NCBI GenBank assembly: GCA_016508695.1
Contig: VNKQ01000002.1
Span: 2,418,001-2,482,000, forward strand
Source of the DNA: Hyphodiscus hymeniophilus
Lineage: Eukaryota; Ascomycota; Leotiomycetes; Helotiales; Hyphodiscaceae
Reading direction: 5' to 3'
DNA: 64,000 nucleotides
In this document: positions 11,222 to 23,471 of the stretch, one piece after another
How positions within the stretch are numbered: position 1 is the first letter of the stretch
Layout: every line of letters begins with the position of its first letter
The notes under the pieces: generated by a model
The model's input: only the letters and a program-made list of their open reading frames with translations
Told to the model about the DNA's origin: nothing
Databases searched by the model: none
Program-made: the position numbers and the translations under genes

Positions 11222-14200
11222 GATGATAGATGGGTGGATGTATGGGAGTGTTGATGATTTGAAGAAAGTATAAGTATGAGGGGTGGAGAAGTGGATGGTG
11301 TGATGGGTTGGGGGGCGCGTGTCGTCCTTTAAGTAAAGAAGATGTATTCGCTAGCGTAGATGCGGGGAAAGCTCGAGTTGACAGGGGGCGTTTCAATGAT
11401 TTGCAATAATTTGGCGAGATCAATTGAATTTGATAAGAAAGCCAAGTTCACTTTCTGATCTGGTCTGCCCCTAAATCTGATCTGAGCGATGAAATAAACA
11501 ATTGCAGATGTGTTGGACAGATGGTCGTTGGGGCGTAGATATGGAACACGGAGTACGTCTCAAGAGTGGTGACGCTGAGACGACTTTATATTTTGTACTT
11601 GCACTGTACAGTACCCTGGTCGGTGAAGTCCTATCGCACCCAGCGGCGCAAATGTCCAAGTTGGTTCCCTCTTTCTTGGCGCAAGTGTGCCTTCACCTCT
11701 CCTTGTGTCCTTTCCGCACCACTCAAGTCTCGTTATCTATCCTTCGACCGCCCACCCTTCATCCATCCGTCGTATCGATCGTTGTCCCTCGCTCCTCAGA
11801 GCGGCCACATGTTTTGCTGCGCCTACCTACAGTATGAAGCTACAAGCTAAGAAGTCCTCTTGTGCGCCATTCTCCTCCACAAAAGCTTAGCTACCCGCTA
11901 AGATGTCAATATCCCTGTCCTGACATGAGAGATTCGTCCCAATTTTGCGCCATTGGCACATCGATCGCTTGGAGTACATCATAGATTCACTGCGTCGAAC
12001 TTAAATCCTGTGGCTCCCGACTCTTTACGTCTTACAAAGTCACGAGATACCACAGGCGGACCCAAGATCCGAGAGCAATCCAGCACTGCCGCACTCCGCG
12101 GTCAACCCACACCCGCCTTGGATATCATCATCCGAGTAGTAGCACTCATCAGTTGATCACGGAGGCGCGAGATCTTGTGCCGCTGCACAGGGAAAGAAAG
12201 GAATGGTAATTCCCTCATACATTATCAGTCCGTCAGTCAACATCCCACCAAGCGTATGACATCTGACTCGACATTCTCAACGTCAAACACTCTTTGTTCG
12301 GGTGGGAGACTGACCGTGCTTAGCTCCTAATCCCGGTTGACAGCCAGAAAACAGGCCATCATCTTCTGACCGTGCCGCTTCAGCCATCAGTCATCCCGAG
12401 GTCCCACAGCCAGCTTCCACTCTTCTAGAAGCCTGCCTAAAGCGACCGATGGACCTCATTCACCCCTTTCGAGACATAGCTTTAGGCACCTTAATATCTG
12501 GTGTGGCGACTTTACGATATGTTCTGCGCTTCACAAGGCGCATGTTCACAGGTACATCACAGACATCATTAAGACATTGTCCTTTTGTTCCTAACTGAAG
12601 TCCACCACCACCAACCTTGTCCTTCGACTGACCTTGGCGAGGTACAACTCAGCCCTGCCAAGAGAATCCTTCGCTTCCGCTTATCACGTTGATCTAATCC
12701 GTGGCTGTGAATTTTACCATCAGACCATCAATACGAAAGTACGAACATCATCGAATAAGGCAATTGCTCCTGTCTCTCCCCTCTTTATTGTCTTACGACT
12801 TTCTCTCAATGATCAATGCAGGCGCATCAGCTCTGCATATCAAATACCCAGAGCCTGGTATGAAATCCGACGGCATTTTCTGCCATGTGTTCTTTATCGT
12901 GGAGGCGCAGCTCAGAGCCCATCTTCCACAGCCTTCCTCCAACACCCGCATTCGGATCTCTCAATGAGGACTCGGAATCAACTCTAAACCCTATCTCTTC
13001 GTGATCATACTACTGTAATCACGAAAGTCCGTTGCGACGTCGATATCCGAGTCTGCCGGGTGGTGAAGTGCAAGTCTCATGATTTCATTGACTCTCCCTC
13101 TTTCAACACTGAACATCGAAGTGAGGAGTCTCATGTACTACGCATTTCTTTAGATCGCTGTTTGTGATTAGTGTCGTATAGAAACTTTGCAGTGGCATGG
13201 TTGGCTGTAGTAGGACTCGGCATTCCAGTATTGTTGCTATCTCACGCCCGAGTTCGTTGTTTGTAGGACATCAAAGGCGGCTAGACATACGGTAGGCTAT
13301 GCTCTCCTTGGCAGGCGGCCCAAGGCTGGGCGTGATGTCAAAGGCCCACCTCATTCGACCCACGTGATCCAATTTGAACAACTGAATCACGTGACTGAGA
13401 ATATATGGTTGGTTCAACCCTCTGATGCCACTGCTCAGAATTCAAGGTGCACAGTCTGGACATGCTCCATACCGGCAACTGGAGCTTTGCAGGCTTGAAG
13501 TAAAACCTACCCACAAAGTCCTGTATCGCCGTCCAACGTAGTAATGTGCCAGAAGTTCGCTACACTCAAGAGCCCCGATCCCTCCTAATAGCATTCCGAA
13601 CCTTTGCTTCGCCCAGGTACAGCATAGCCCACCCTTGACTTCAAGGATTCTCGAAGTTGCTTTTCTTCTTTTGAGGCAATGTCGGCAAGAGTCCATCAAT
13701 GATAGTGAGGTATCAGGTATGCTGATCAGACTTCACTTCCATTCCGAGGTCCCCAGAACATACGCCATATTACCGGCGTGAAACGAGGCATCAAAGCATG
13801 TTACGAAGGCGATATTTCTACATAGCCACGATCCTAGCGATACGGTTCCAGTTCGGATAAGGCTAACAGCCATCCATCCTCAGCTATTGAATGGAAATTG
13901 CCTAAGATCTACCTACCATCTGTACTTCCATTGAATCTAAGCCACGGCCAGTTGTCTCATAGCCGCCTTCACAGAGAAAACGAAATGCAGAGTTCGCGCT
14001 CAAGTTCTAAATCCTGGACGAATCTCAAGAAAATGCCTCAGATCTACCTTAGATCTACCTCAACCATTTGAGTCCACGTCCATTATCTGTAGGAACCGAG
14101 TAGCGGATTCTTGGTGCACAGCATGATTACTGGGACAATCATCTCGAGCATACTCGTAGAGACGCAATGCCTCATATGCTACTCACAGCCCAGTGCAGTA

Positions 14201-15179
14201 ATCCCGGCGGCACAACAGAATCCTGACCTTCTTACGTCAATTCTGCAACCCTGCTCAAACCCAGAATGGAAGACATCATCGTTCGCCCTGCCAGCAGCAC
14301 CCATCATCCTGAGAATGATACTCGGAAGCACGGCAATCTCCTTTACAATCTGGATCCGTCGTCGCTCTTTTTATTGGAAAGCGCTTATCTCTCTGCTACT
14401 GGGTAATCACATCTCAGTTACATGGGCAAGGTGGAGGTGGAGATGGAGGTGCTTAACCCATCGTTAAATCAATGCTCTCATCGACGGAGCGTAGATCAGA
14501 TAGAGAGAATAAGCAAAAATGATTATTCCCCGAATCCTCAAGCGCTGCTCTACATGGCGTTGAGGTCAAATCAACATCCAGCAGGACCAAAGTATGTCCG
14601 CGCAGTGGCATATTACACATACAATATCGAAGATGAACGAGTGAACACCTACCTCCGCTGGTTTGGGATCACAGAGGTGGGCTGCATCCTCGTGACCCAT
14701 TTGCATCGTCTCGTCATTGTTTATATTCCCATGACTCCTCAACAGCAATCTCCCCACCTGCAATAGCATTCTATCACTTCATATCTTTCCCAGCGCTCAG
14801 AAACCCATAGATCCCCCCCTTCACAACTCCACAGCCGGTGCTTGGGTTTGAAGTACAGCGCCACTGTGCCAGAATCGCTTGCTCGACCCCACTGCCTATC
14901 TTCCGGCTTAAAATTGTAAGAGCAATCAGTTCAACCGGCGAGAACGATCATTACCACGACGTCGTCGGCTCTAAGCTCAGGAAGTTGCTCCTGGGACATT
15001 TTCATCGACTAGAAATCAAAACCTCAGGGTCGAGCGATTCCAATTCTGCAGTTCCGAAGTATCGCGAAAATAATATTGAAACGAGGGCGTTGTCGAAATG
15101 AGGCTGAGCAGTGCCCCGAGTTCGATTGGCGACACGAGCGACATTGATTGAAGAAATGGATTTTCAGGATCGACCAGTA
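11222..15179. other. 4-kb region without a supportable gene
   Basis: Between the stomatin gene start and the SET gene end I find only short frames (for example 12634-12987 and 14111-14467) with erratic composition and no recognisable domain or consistent splice sites. The decamer AGATCTACCT occurs three times (13905, 14040, 14051). A pair of CACGTG-containing stretches lies near 13360 and 13389. The region could carry long promoters, a non-coding transcript or relics; nothing is asserted. Confidence 0.45.
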
Positions 15180-17576
15180 TCACGCGCTCCGAAAAATTGG
15201 TTCGACGTTGTGAGTGTGAGAAAAGCCAGGGGAATATCTCATACATGTATACCATATTCCCCATATTCCCCGACTTTCTGGGCCATCGTTTACCACTCTC
15301 TTTGTTATGCACAGCAATTTCTGTGGTACTTGTGCCACGTTTCCACTCCCGGCAGGTCTGTCTGGATCGTTGACCAATATAGAGTGGTCAGCTTGGATGG
15401 TCTCTTCATGAGCCACATAACTTGCGAAGTTCCGAACTCTCGCTTCTACACTAAATCCGACGTTATCCTCGCTTTGGAGCCAATCTTGCATATCAACAGC
15501 AGAGAACTGCTCGATCTTTCCAATTCCCTGGATCATGTGGTTGACGGTTTCCATCTCGTCGGCATCTGAAAAAAGAAATTCGCTTCCTGCGACACATATC
15601 TGGTCATCATACGCTCTGTGGATGTTTCAATTAGCCTCGATTGGTCCTGTGTTTAGTGGAAGACATTTCCCACCTGTTCATGTCTAATAGCCATGAACTT
15701 AACTGCTGATGTCGAAGTCGAAATGCTTCTCCTTCTCGCGCCCATAGCATCCACACAGTATACACCCATACAACCCAATAAGTGTGGTCCCAGTCCTCGA
15801 CTAGGAGCGCCCAATTCAGGGGTAGCGGTTCGTCTTGATCTTCCGAAATCATTGCCGTGACAGCTGTATGGATCTCGGGATAATTCAACAGAAGCCATTC
15901 GAAGGCGTATCCTAGCGATAACAGCTCAAATTGATCATGCATCTGTTCGTACCCTACGCGCTCGCTCGGATTTTGACCAAAAGTGCTGAATGACACGGCT
16001 GCACGGAGCCTGTGAAGTATTGCAAATCTAGCTCTGGTGATCGTTTTGAGTTGGCATTGGGCGTAATTATGAGCGAGTCTTTGGTTCGTGTTTTGTGGTA
16101 CGCTTGAAAGTATTAATATACATACAGCTTTTTCATTCAATTCTAATGAACTGATTTCAGACATACAAATATCTGAGAGATCTCTAAATACAACCAGGCT
16201 CCGAGAAAGGATTGGCAACTTACCATCGATGCACCATCGCAGCAGAAATTCTCTGATCCTCCAAATCTAATTTCGCATTCAGGATCTGTAGTGCATGCAA
16301 AGTAGCTCTACACAGAGCGCTACCAAATACATTTGGGTCGCTTTCCGCGCAGATTTCGGGATAACGAGAAAGATATCTCCGTTCCCGCTTGTTGGCAACC
16401 ATGCAAATGACCATATCGACTAAGCCCTGGGAGAAAGGAAGGAGATCTTCCAACACGTGGTCCCGACGATTAATCGGCCTCTCCACGGTGAACATGAACT
16501 GCAACGAATAAAGACTCAGCCTCTTTCTCAAGCACTTAGCGGACTGTGAAAGATGTTATCTAGCACAGTGCCAATTCTTCCAAAGACCTCATACAACAAA
16601 GGATACTCGCTGGACTACTCACCTCCTCTTCGGCCTCCTGTGGGATCACGTGGCAGCGTTGAGACCGCCGTATAATGAGAGTATCCAGTCCAGGCTTCAA
16701 CTTCAGATTCACAACATCCCGATCCAAATGTGAAGTCGGTGAAAGCGTAAATCCATATCCCACAAGAAGCTCGCTGTTGGATTTGTTGCCGTAGTAATTG
16801 AATACTTGGTCGTTCTGGCGGACCTCTCCACGGTTTGTTAGATTAAAAACGCCGGAAGACGGGTCGGGTCTCCATTCTACGTTATTGATACCGTTATGGT
16901 TTCCGATATCCAGCACTGGGAAGAGAACCGAGAATCTGTCCTTTACGACGTGATCCACATGATCTGCAACGAACACATTAGAGATGGTCAAAGAGGGTCG
17001 AAAGCTTCTGCTGCCGAATGTACTCGCGGCCCATTTGTACAGTCCGAGAGTGTATAATTCCACATCTTCGAAGCCTCGAAGGAGATTGGTTGCCCTAGTC
17101 CATTCGTCCTCCCACAGGGCATTTCTTTTCTTGACCGCAGGTTCAGCATTCGTTCCGACCAGATATTTCTGATCCTCCTCCGGCCATAAAGCCGGGATAC
17201 TGCTTGGTCTATTTGGCTGTGGAAGGAGTCGAATATACGGCCACCAGAAAGACTTTTCTTGCAAGAGATATTGCTGCACGAGGAAGAAATGACTGATGAT
17301 GTTTGGTTCCTCTTTACCTAGATTATCCAGGAACTGATGTGGAAAAGGCTTGATGGAGTGGCGATGGAAGTGGGGACTGTCCAAGGCGTTAAGATATGAT
17401 AGTGTGATCCCATATGAACACCTGACAATTTCCGTATCTGCAGGTATGTCTTCAATCGCTTGAAACGACAACCCCGTCGTTGGATCTTGGTAAATTTGAA
17501 TGGCTGGATGTAGCGAGGTACCTAGAGCCTTTGCCCATGCTAATAAATCTCCAATCTTCGAATCAATCCCAGACAT
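15180..17576 (-). CDS. SET-domain lysine methyltransferase-like protein
   Basis: Four exons: 17576-16623, 16543-16224, 16102-15674 and 15615-15180, giving 712 aa with exact phase closure. The first exon carries a split SET domain of the SETD3/SETD6/Rubisco-methyltransferase type: an early Gln-Asp-Pro-Thr-Thr-Gly strand, then Asp-Ile-Gly-Asn-His-Asn (the family's D-x-x-N-H substrate/AdoMet motif) and Asn-Tyr-Tyr-Gly with Leu-Leu-x-x-Tyr-Gly-Phe near residue 270. The rest (about 390 aa) is helical, as expected for the substrate-binding C-terminal half, but is poorly recognisable. An in-frame intron donor GTGAGT after Glu-Glu-Glu links the SET exon to what could be mistaken for a separate gene. 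Predicted activity: AdoMet-dependent methylation of a non-histone protein. Confidence 0.8.
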
Positions 17577-18752
17577 TGTCAAAACGCCAACTTCCCACGA
17601 AGGATACAGCCAATTGAATTTTCACGCGTCACGGACGAAGGACGAATGACGTGACTGAGCTCGCCCGAATTTTCGAGATTAATTTGGCATTCCCGAACAA
17701 ACTTGTCTGGTGGGTTTCTCGTAATGTTGCACTGGTATGATAAGCCATGAATTGCTGTTCAGGCAAAGTAGGGTGATGCGAGACGGCAGAGAAAATCCAA
17801 GCTCGAAACCGTGTTGATAAATGCGCACCCTCCACATGGGATATTCACTCCGTCGGCTCTGTTTAGCACAAGCTTATTAAAATAATTCAAACCTCCACGA
17901 GCTCTATCAGGAATGGCTCAAACAACATGCGACTGATGGGAAGCTCTCCGAAGTCTGGCTATTTCTCCGCAAACACAAGTCCAGAGCTATCGAACCCCAA
18001 GCGCTTCGGTGTGGTATTCCAACTCACGCAAAAGTCGATACAAAGCTACGTCCGACAAGTCAATCCACATATTGGCACAGCCTCCGTACCCGAGTCAAAC
18101 GACGCGCTTTCTAGGTCACGGATTGACAAGTAAGATACAAAGGTTGGTGGTGTCGCGGAAGGACTTGTACTGCGAGCTGGGGGGCAGGACAGCCTCTGAG
18201 TGAGGTGTATCTGGGGAACACCGCTTAAAAGAGATTGCTGTGGCGGTGAAGGGCGAGTGGTCAACGAGTGAAGCTTGCCGGGTGTGGCATTGAGGTTAGG
18301 GAACTCTCTGCCATCGAAAAGTTGAAGCATGCGTCGAGAGGATATGCGAGGAAACACGCCAAAGTTCGAGAGGAGACCATCAAATATTCAAAGGGGACTC
18401 GGGGATCCAGAGTGTATGTATCGGTTCATGGGTGTGGGAAACTACGATGATACTGATGAGATCATGAGAATGAAGACCACCGATCGTAGCCTTGGACGGC
18501 AACGTACCTACATGGTAGCATGTTATTGGACCTCCTTGCGTGGGACTAAAAAGTGGCGTGACCGAAAGCATCCTTCCATGAACAAGTACCTAGGTAGGTA
18601 CTTTAAGCTTTTAATAACGCCCGGATCCCCGACGAACTATTCACATTATTCAACAAACAGAGCTGAAGAGAAATGTTACTTGTGGTTTGGCGTGTCAACA
18701 CATGACGGACAATTTACCAGCATAACTGAACACCTCGAGTTCGATCGCTCTA
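17577..18752. promoter_or_regulatory. divergent promoter region (SET gene / trehalose synthase)
   Basis: 1.2 kb shared upstream region. One AGGGG stress-element-like pentamer is at about 18392. Short open frames on both strands here have no protein-like features. No TATA box stands out. Confidence 0.4.
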
Positions 18753-20978
18753 ATGGCATTCAATAACGGTCGCGAGTTTCAGAGCAAGCCTTCCAAGCAT
18801 CGAATGCGCCGTCGGAGTGAGCTTGCTGAGAAAGAAGGACATTTCGCCGCTGCTGCTCTTCAGGTTAGGATGACATCTGTTTCCTCGACCTTATGCCGCC
18901 ATCCAGCTATGAAAGAAAGACGCTAATGTGCTCCAGCCTCACTGGGCCGGAATATCGGCCGTCTTCAATAATGAGCAGAGCGCGGTAGTTGCAATCGCTA
19001 TTCATGATTTAGTATATCTTGTCGACTTTTGCGCTCATCCAATTGATCTGTCTGACAAGGAAAGTGGTAGAGACGGCATTGCGGATTATGTCGTTGAAAT
19101 GTTGGAGGACTACCAGAAGACAAATGCTGTCAAGTTCATCGGGGCAGGAGTACCTTACAATCTGATGAAGAAGAGTCCGAAGCTTTGCTCGAGATTGTGG
19201 TTGGAACTTGACGTTGTTCCCGTCTCGATCGCTCCTCAAATCGTACCTCCCAGCGATGGACAAGATCGCAACTTTTGGGATTCCAAGCTTGTGGATGAAC
19301 AAGCTGATTCAATGGCGAGAAAATGTATCATGAGCTTTGGTCCCAGTCTGGCGCCGCTGCTCCAGGTTGGTTTTAGGGGGTTGGTTGAAGTAGATGAGGG
19401 CTTTCAGCTTCGTCTGCTCACTGCTGGCAACTATGAGAATTCATGCAGCGCCAAGACATGGGCGGCAACGATGAAATACATCACATCTCTCAAAGCTTCG
19501 AAGACTAAGATCGCTTTCTTCAGCAGTACGCCACAAGGTGGTGGGGTAGCATTGATGCGACATGCTCTTGTTCGTTTCGCAAAGGTCGTGGGTGTTGATT
19601 TGGCCTGGTCAGTATTAACGATAAACAAGTCGAGTCGTTCAAAGCTGATACAAACTTAAGGTATGTGCCAAAGCCTCGACCTGGGGTATTCCGTATCACG
19701 AAAACAATGCACAACATTCTCCAAGGTGTCAGTGCTCCCCATGAAATCATCAGTGCGGAAGAAAAGAAGACCCTAGTCGAGTGGATTGAAGAGAACGCAA
19801 ATCGTTACTGGCTATCCCCTGGTGGACCATTGAGACCCCCCGAAGAAGGTGGAGCAGATGTGATCATCGTCAGTGTTCCAAGAGCCCACCCAACCACAGG
19901 TCACTGACTGCAACAGATTGATGACCCTCAAATGCCGGGGCTCATCCCAATGATCAAGAAAATCACGCCGAATCGACCCTTGCTATATCGCAGTCACATC
20001 CAAATCCGAAGCGATTTGGTGTCACAAGAGGGCTCGCCACAGTCAGATGTCTGGCACTTCCTATGGGACAATATTCAACTTTCCGATATGTTCATCAGCC
20101 ATCCAATTCCATCATTCGTCCCGAAGAATGTTCCAGAAGCTAAGGTCTCATACATGCCCGCAGCAACAGATTGGTTAGACGGGCTCAACAAACCATTGAG
20201 CGACTGGGACTTACACTACTACGGACACTTGTATAACCAACAGTGCCATGAGCTACGAATGACTGAACTAAAATACCCATCCAAGGAATATATCGTTCAA
20301 ATCGCACGTTTCGACCCAGCCAAAGGTATCCCTGACGTTCTCGAATCTTACGCCGAATTTCGCCATCTTCTATCCCGTTTTGCAGCTGAGATAGAGCCCC
20401 CTCAACTCGTCATCTGCGGCAATAGCTCTATCGATGATCCTGATGGTACAAGAATCTACGACGAGACGATGTCTCATATCGAAAGCAAGTTCCCGCATCT
20501 ACTCCCTTCTATCTCCGTCATGCGTCTGCAGCCAAATGATCAACTCCTCAATACTCTCTTATCCGCCTCCCACATTGTGCTCCAGCTTTCCACCAGGGAA
20601 GGATTCGAAGTCAAAGTCTCAGAAGCATTACACAAAGGCAAACCCGTAATCGCAACAAATACGGGCGGTATCCCATTGCAAGTCCAACATGGCAAGAACG
20701 GGTACCTTGTTGAGCCGGGAGATTCCAAATCTGTCGGGAAACATCTGCTGGATCTCTACAGGGACAAAGCTCTGTATGAGAAGATGGCTACGTATGCGAA
20801 GAACAACGTCAGTGATGAGGTTGGTACGGTGGGTAATGCGCTGAGTTGGTTTTATCTCGCGGATAAGTGGGCCAATGGCAAAGGCGTGGTGCCGCATGGG
20901 AGATGGGTGAATGATCTGGCGAGAGATGAGGCTGGATACCCTTACGGAGAAAGAGAGAACAGGATACCAAGACTTTAG
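18753..20978 (+). CDS. ccg-9: trehalose synthase / clock-controlled CCG-9 type glycosyltransferase
   Basis: Four exons: 18753-18863, 18937-19607, 19661-19868 and 19917-20978, giving 683 aa. After a basic N-terminal leader comes a fungal-specific domain (to about residue 240). It continues into a GT4/GT-B glycosyltransferase: the substrate-side half has Thr-Pro-Gly/Gln-Gly-Gly-Gly-Val and Asp-Asp-Pro-Gln, and the nucleotide-sugar half has Ala-Arg-Phe-Asp-Pro-Ala-Lys-Gly and Ser-Thr-Arg-Glu-Gly-Phe-Glu (the E-x7-E-type region), Asn-Thr-Gly-Gly-Ile-Pro. This matches fungal trehalose phosphorylase/synthase (Grifola TSase, Neurospora CCG-9), which handles trehalose and glucose phosphate. In Neurospora ccg-9 is clock-controlled and affects conidiation. 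The true N-terminus could lie in an upstream exon. Confidence 0.92.
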
Positions 20979-21352
20979 TTATGTCACGAACCTAATTGGC
21001 GTCAAGCGTTGTTGGTCGTATATTATAACGCAGGGAAAGATGCTATAGCTTCCATCAGGTCGATAATTTTACGGATTTCTGGATGAACATGGCCGTCACT
21101 CAAACTCATAAGATTTAATATGTGATAATTTATACTAAACTCTATCACCTCCACAATGTGAAAATGAAATGAGCGAAAAGAAATAAATATGATACAACAA
21201 ATAAACATGCGCCCCCAATAACAAAAACCAATGAAGTCGGTTCAGCCAACCAGATCCCTTTTGCGTCTCGGGGTTGTCCCAATGTAACCTCGCTGCGGCG
21301 ATCAATTGGGTCAAGACATATTTACACATGATTAATTGCACCCTCTTTCATC
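20979..21352. other. convergent intergenic region, no feature seen
   Basis: 374 bp, AT-rich, between two converging genes; presumed 3' UTRs and polyadenylation signals only. Confidence 0.5.
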
Positions 21353-23471
21353 TCACTGCTTGGTACGTCCAAAGGGCTGGCGATAAATAGCAGAGACTTT
21401 GGCGGCTAAACTTTGAGGAGGAATCAGTTGCGCTCTTTCGGCTAAAGGCATATGGATATTGGGGTTGTACTGGTCGAGGTGGTCAGCGAGGTTGCTACTC
21501 GAAGGGACAGAACCTCTCCATACCTGATTATTCTGACTTTGTGCATATGAATATGGAATTGATGTGTTTGTGCTCCGGAATCCATCGAAGTGGACGTTGC
21601 CATCACCTCTTGGAATTCCAAACCCGGCCGTGCTTGAAGCGTATGGTGCTGCGCCTGAAGCATTACCTCCTATGCGGGGCTGGAAGCTGCCACTGCCTCC
21701 ATACTGATTCATATGGGGCTGATACCCTATCGAACTTGGTGCCATATGGGTCGAGGTTCCTACAGAGCGCGCTTGCCGTCGTGGTCTGAGTGAACGAGCA
21801 GCATTCTTGGCATAGTTTGCAGCCGCTTCGTCATTATTTATAAGAGCTCGTCCATAATGGCGGAAAAGGTCAAATAGACATCTCTTTTCCGCTTCAGTAA
21901 AGCCTGGGTATCGTCGGCACATGTCTTTGTATTCCTCTATCATCATTCTTTCAATTGCAGAGGATTCGACATGCACTGGTCTGTCGGAAGTTGGCAAGGG
22001 ATCCGGCCTTACCATGTCTCGTGTGCCATGATTAATAGTATGTTGTGGTACATTGGTTCCATATGGGATAGGCCCAGTAGAATTGTCCACGCCTTCAAAT
22101 GTTGCTGGGGATGACACAGTCCTCTCCATTGGCTGACCATATGAGGAAACGGGACCAGTAATCGAGTTTCCATGTAAGCCAGGCATCGCCTGAAAGCATT
22201 GTCTCTGTGGTCTCACAGTCTGTGATGCGAATCTGGCTTTGTGATTGTTCTGCATATTCGAAAGGAGATTTGGCGATGAATTAGAGAACACTGTGCTCAT
22301 CAAAGAATTACGGCCATCTCCTCTTGACTCATTGGAACTCTGATTCACCGAATTGGTCATTAACCTCGCGTGTTTTGCTGGAGGTGGCATATTTTGGTGC
22401 CATGGTGTAACCATAGGTTCATAAGCAATACCTTTCGCGAGCTTGTTGGTCGAAGCGTCTGATGTATCGAAGCTTGCTCTCTTCCTCGTTGATTCTTTGG
22501 CAATTTGTTTGAATGGCAGATCTACAGTCAACGACTGAGCCTGTTCTTGAGCTGGTGGATTACCGAAAGCTTCCGTGGATGCTTGCGGGGATTCAGATCT
22601 CCAATATCGTTCACCGTACCCCCGGTCAACCTCTTGTGGTGGAATGCTTCCGGGGCGACCGAAAGATCTTTGATCCGGATCGCTCGAGTATGGCCTGCTT
22701 AGTGTATTTGCCTTGGCGAATAGTTCCGATTGTGCATTTGAATATGGCCCTTTTGACGTGCCAGCTCCAAGGTTCATATTATCGAAATATTGAGAGAAGC
22801 CTTGCACAGCTGCCGAGGCGATTCCTGCAGCTTGAACTGATACCGATGTCTGCCTTTCCGTAGGTTGTCGTACCGAAGGGGGTTGAGGCACGCCGCTTGT
22901 ACCATTTTTCAGTCCAGTTTGCCAAATATCAAACAAAGCAACCATTATTTCGCCGCATTCGCTGTATCTCTTCTGAGAGAAAGGATCGAAAAACACGGTC
23001 GTATATAAGTTGATTATTCCATGGTGTTTGCTTCTGCAAAGCTTCAGCTCCCCGTTGCGCTTGTTTTCCTCATACCAGATCTCCAAGTCATCCTTTAACT
23101 TTGGAAAATGTAACAGCATATTTGCAAAAGTTCCTTGGTCTCTGATGTCATATTCGAGATTAATTATATGCTGAGACTTGGCTCTCTAAATCAGATGATT
23201 AGCACTATGCTAAGAGCAACTATTTGGGAAGAAGTTCAAACTTCAAAGCTTCAAAGTATGTTTCAGAGCCACGTTAGGACTGAAATGGTATCGAAAGAGT
23301 ACCGAGTCTCCCCGCTGCCACCATAGGACACTCTTTCAGGAATAATCTTACCTTGGTGAAGCTCGCAAAGCGTTTATGCTGCTCTGCGAAGCGAGAGGTA
23401 TTCCTCCGGACATCTTTTTCGTGTTCGGTCAAATCAATGAACCTGCTCTTTCGTTGTATTGGAGCGCTCAT
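21353..23471 (-). CDS. hypothetical low-complexity protein, frame interrupted by one base
   Basis: Two exons: 23471-23352 (40 codons, GTAAGA donor) and 23186-21353, joined by a 165-bp intron. The first about 120 residues form a folded-looking domain (hydrophobic/charged alternation with Lys-His-His-Gly and a conserved-looking Phe-Asp-Pro-Phe-Ser). The remaining about 500 are Ser/Gln/Asn/Pro-rich and probably disordered. A second short helical block (Glu-Glu-Tyr-Lys-Asp-Met-Cys...Phe-Arg-His-Tyr-Gly) lies near the C-terminal third. To join the exons the frame must skip one base in the TTT at 23160-23162; the upstream reading is then protein-like without stops (about 650 aa). Function unknown; possibly nuclear, from composition. 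Confidence 0.65.

Noticed and set aside
12634..12987. Plus-strand open frame of 117 codons
   Set aside because: Composition is erratic, no domain or neighbouring exon fits, and an overlapping frame is equally open.
14111..14467. Open frame with hydrophobic stretch
   Set aside because: Opens on TTG, ends in a translated repeat-like GGTGGAG tract, and shows no splice partners.
15111..15150. GAGTTCGATTGGC as a tRNA B-box
   Set aside because: No matching A-box or cloverleaf could be built around it.
18046..18357. Minus-strand frame upstream of trehalose synthase
   Set aside because: Ser/Pro-rich random-looking translation within a promoter region, with no supporting splice sites.
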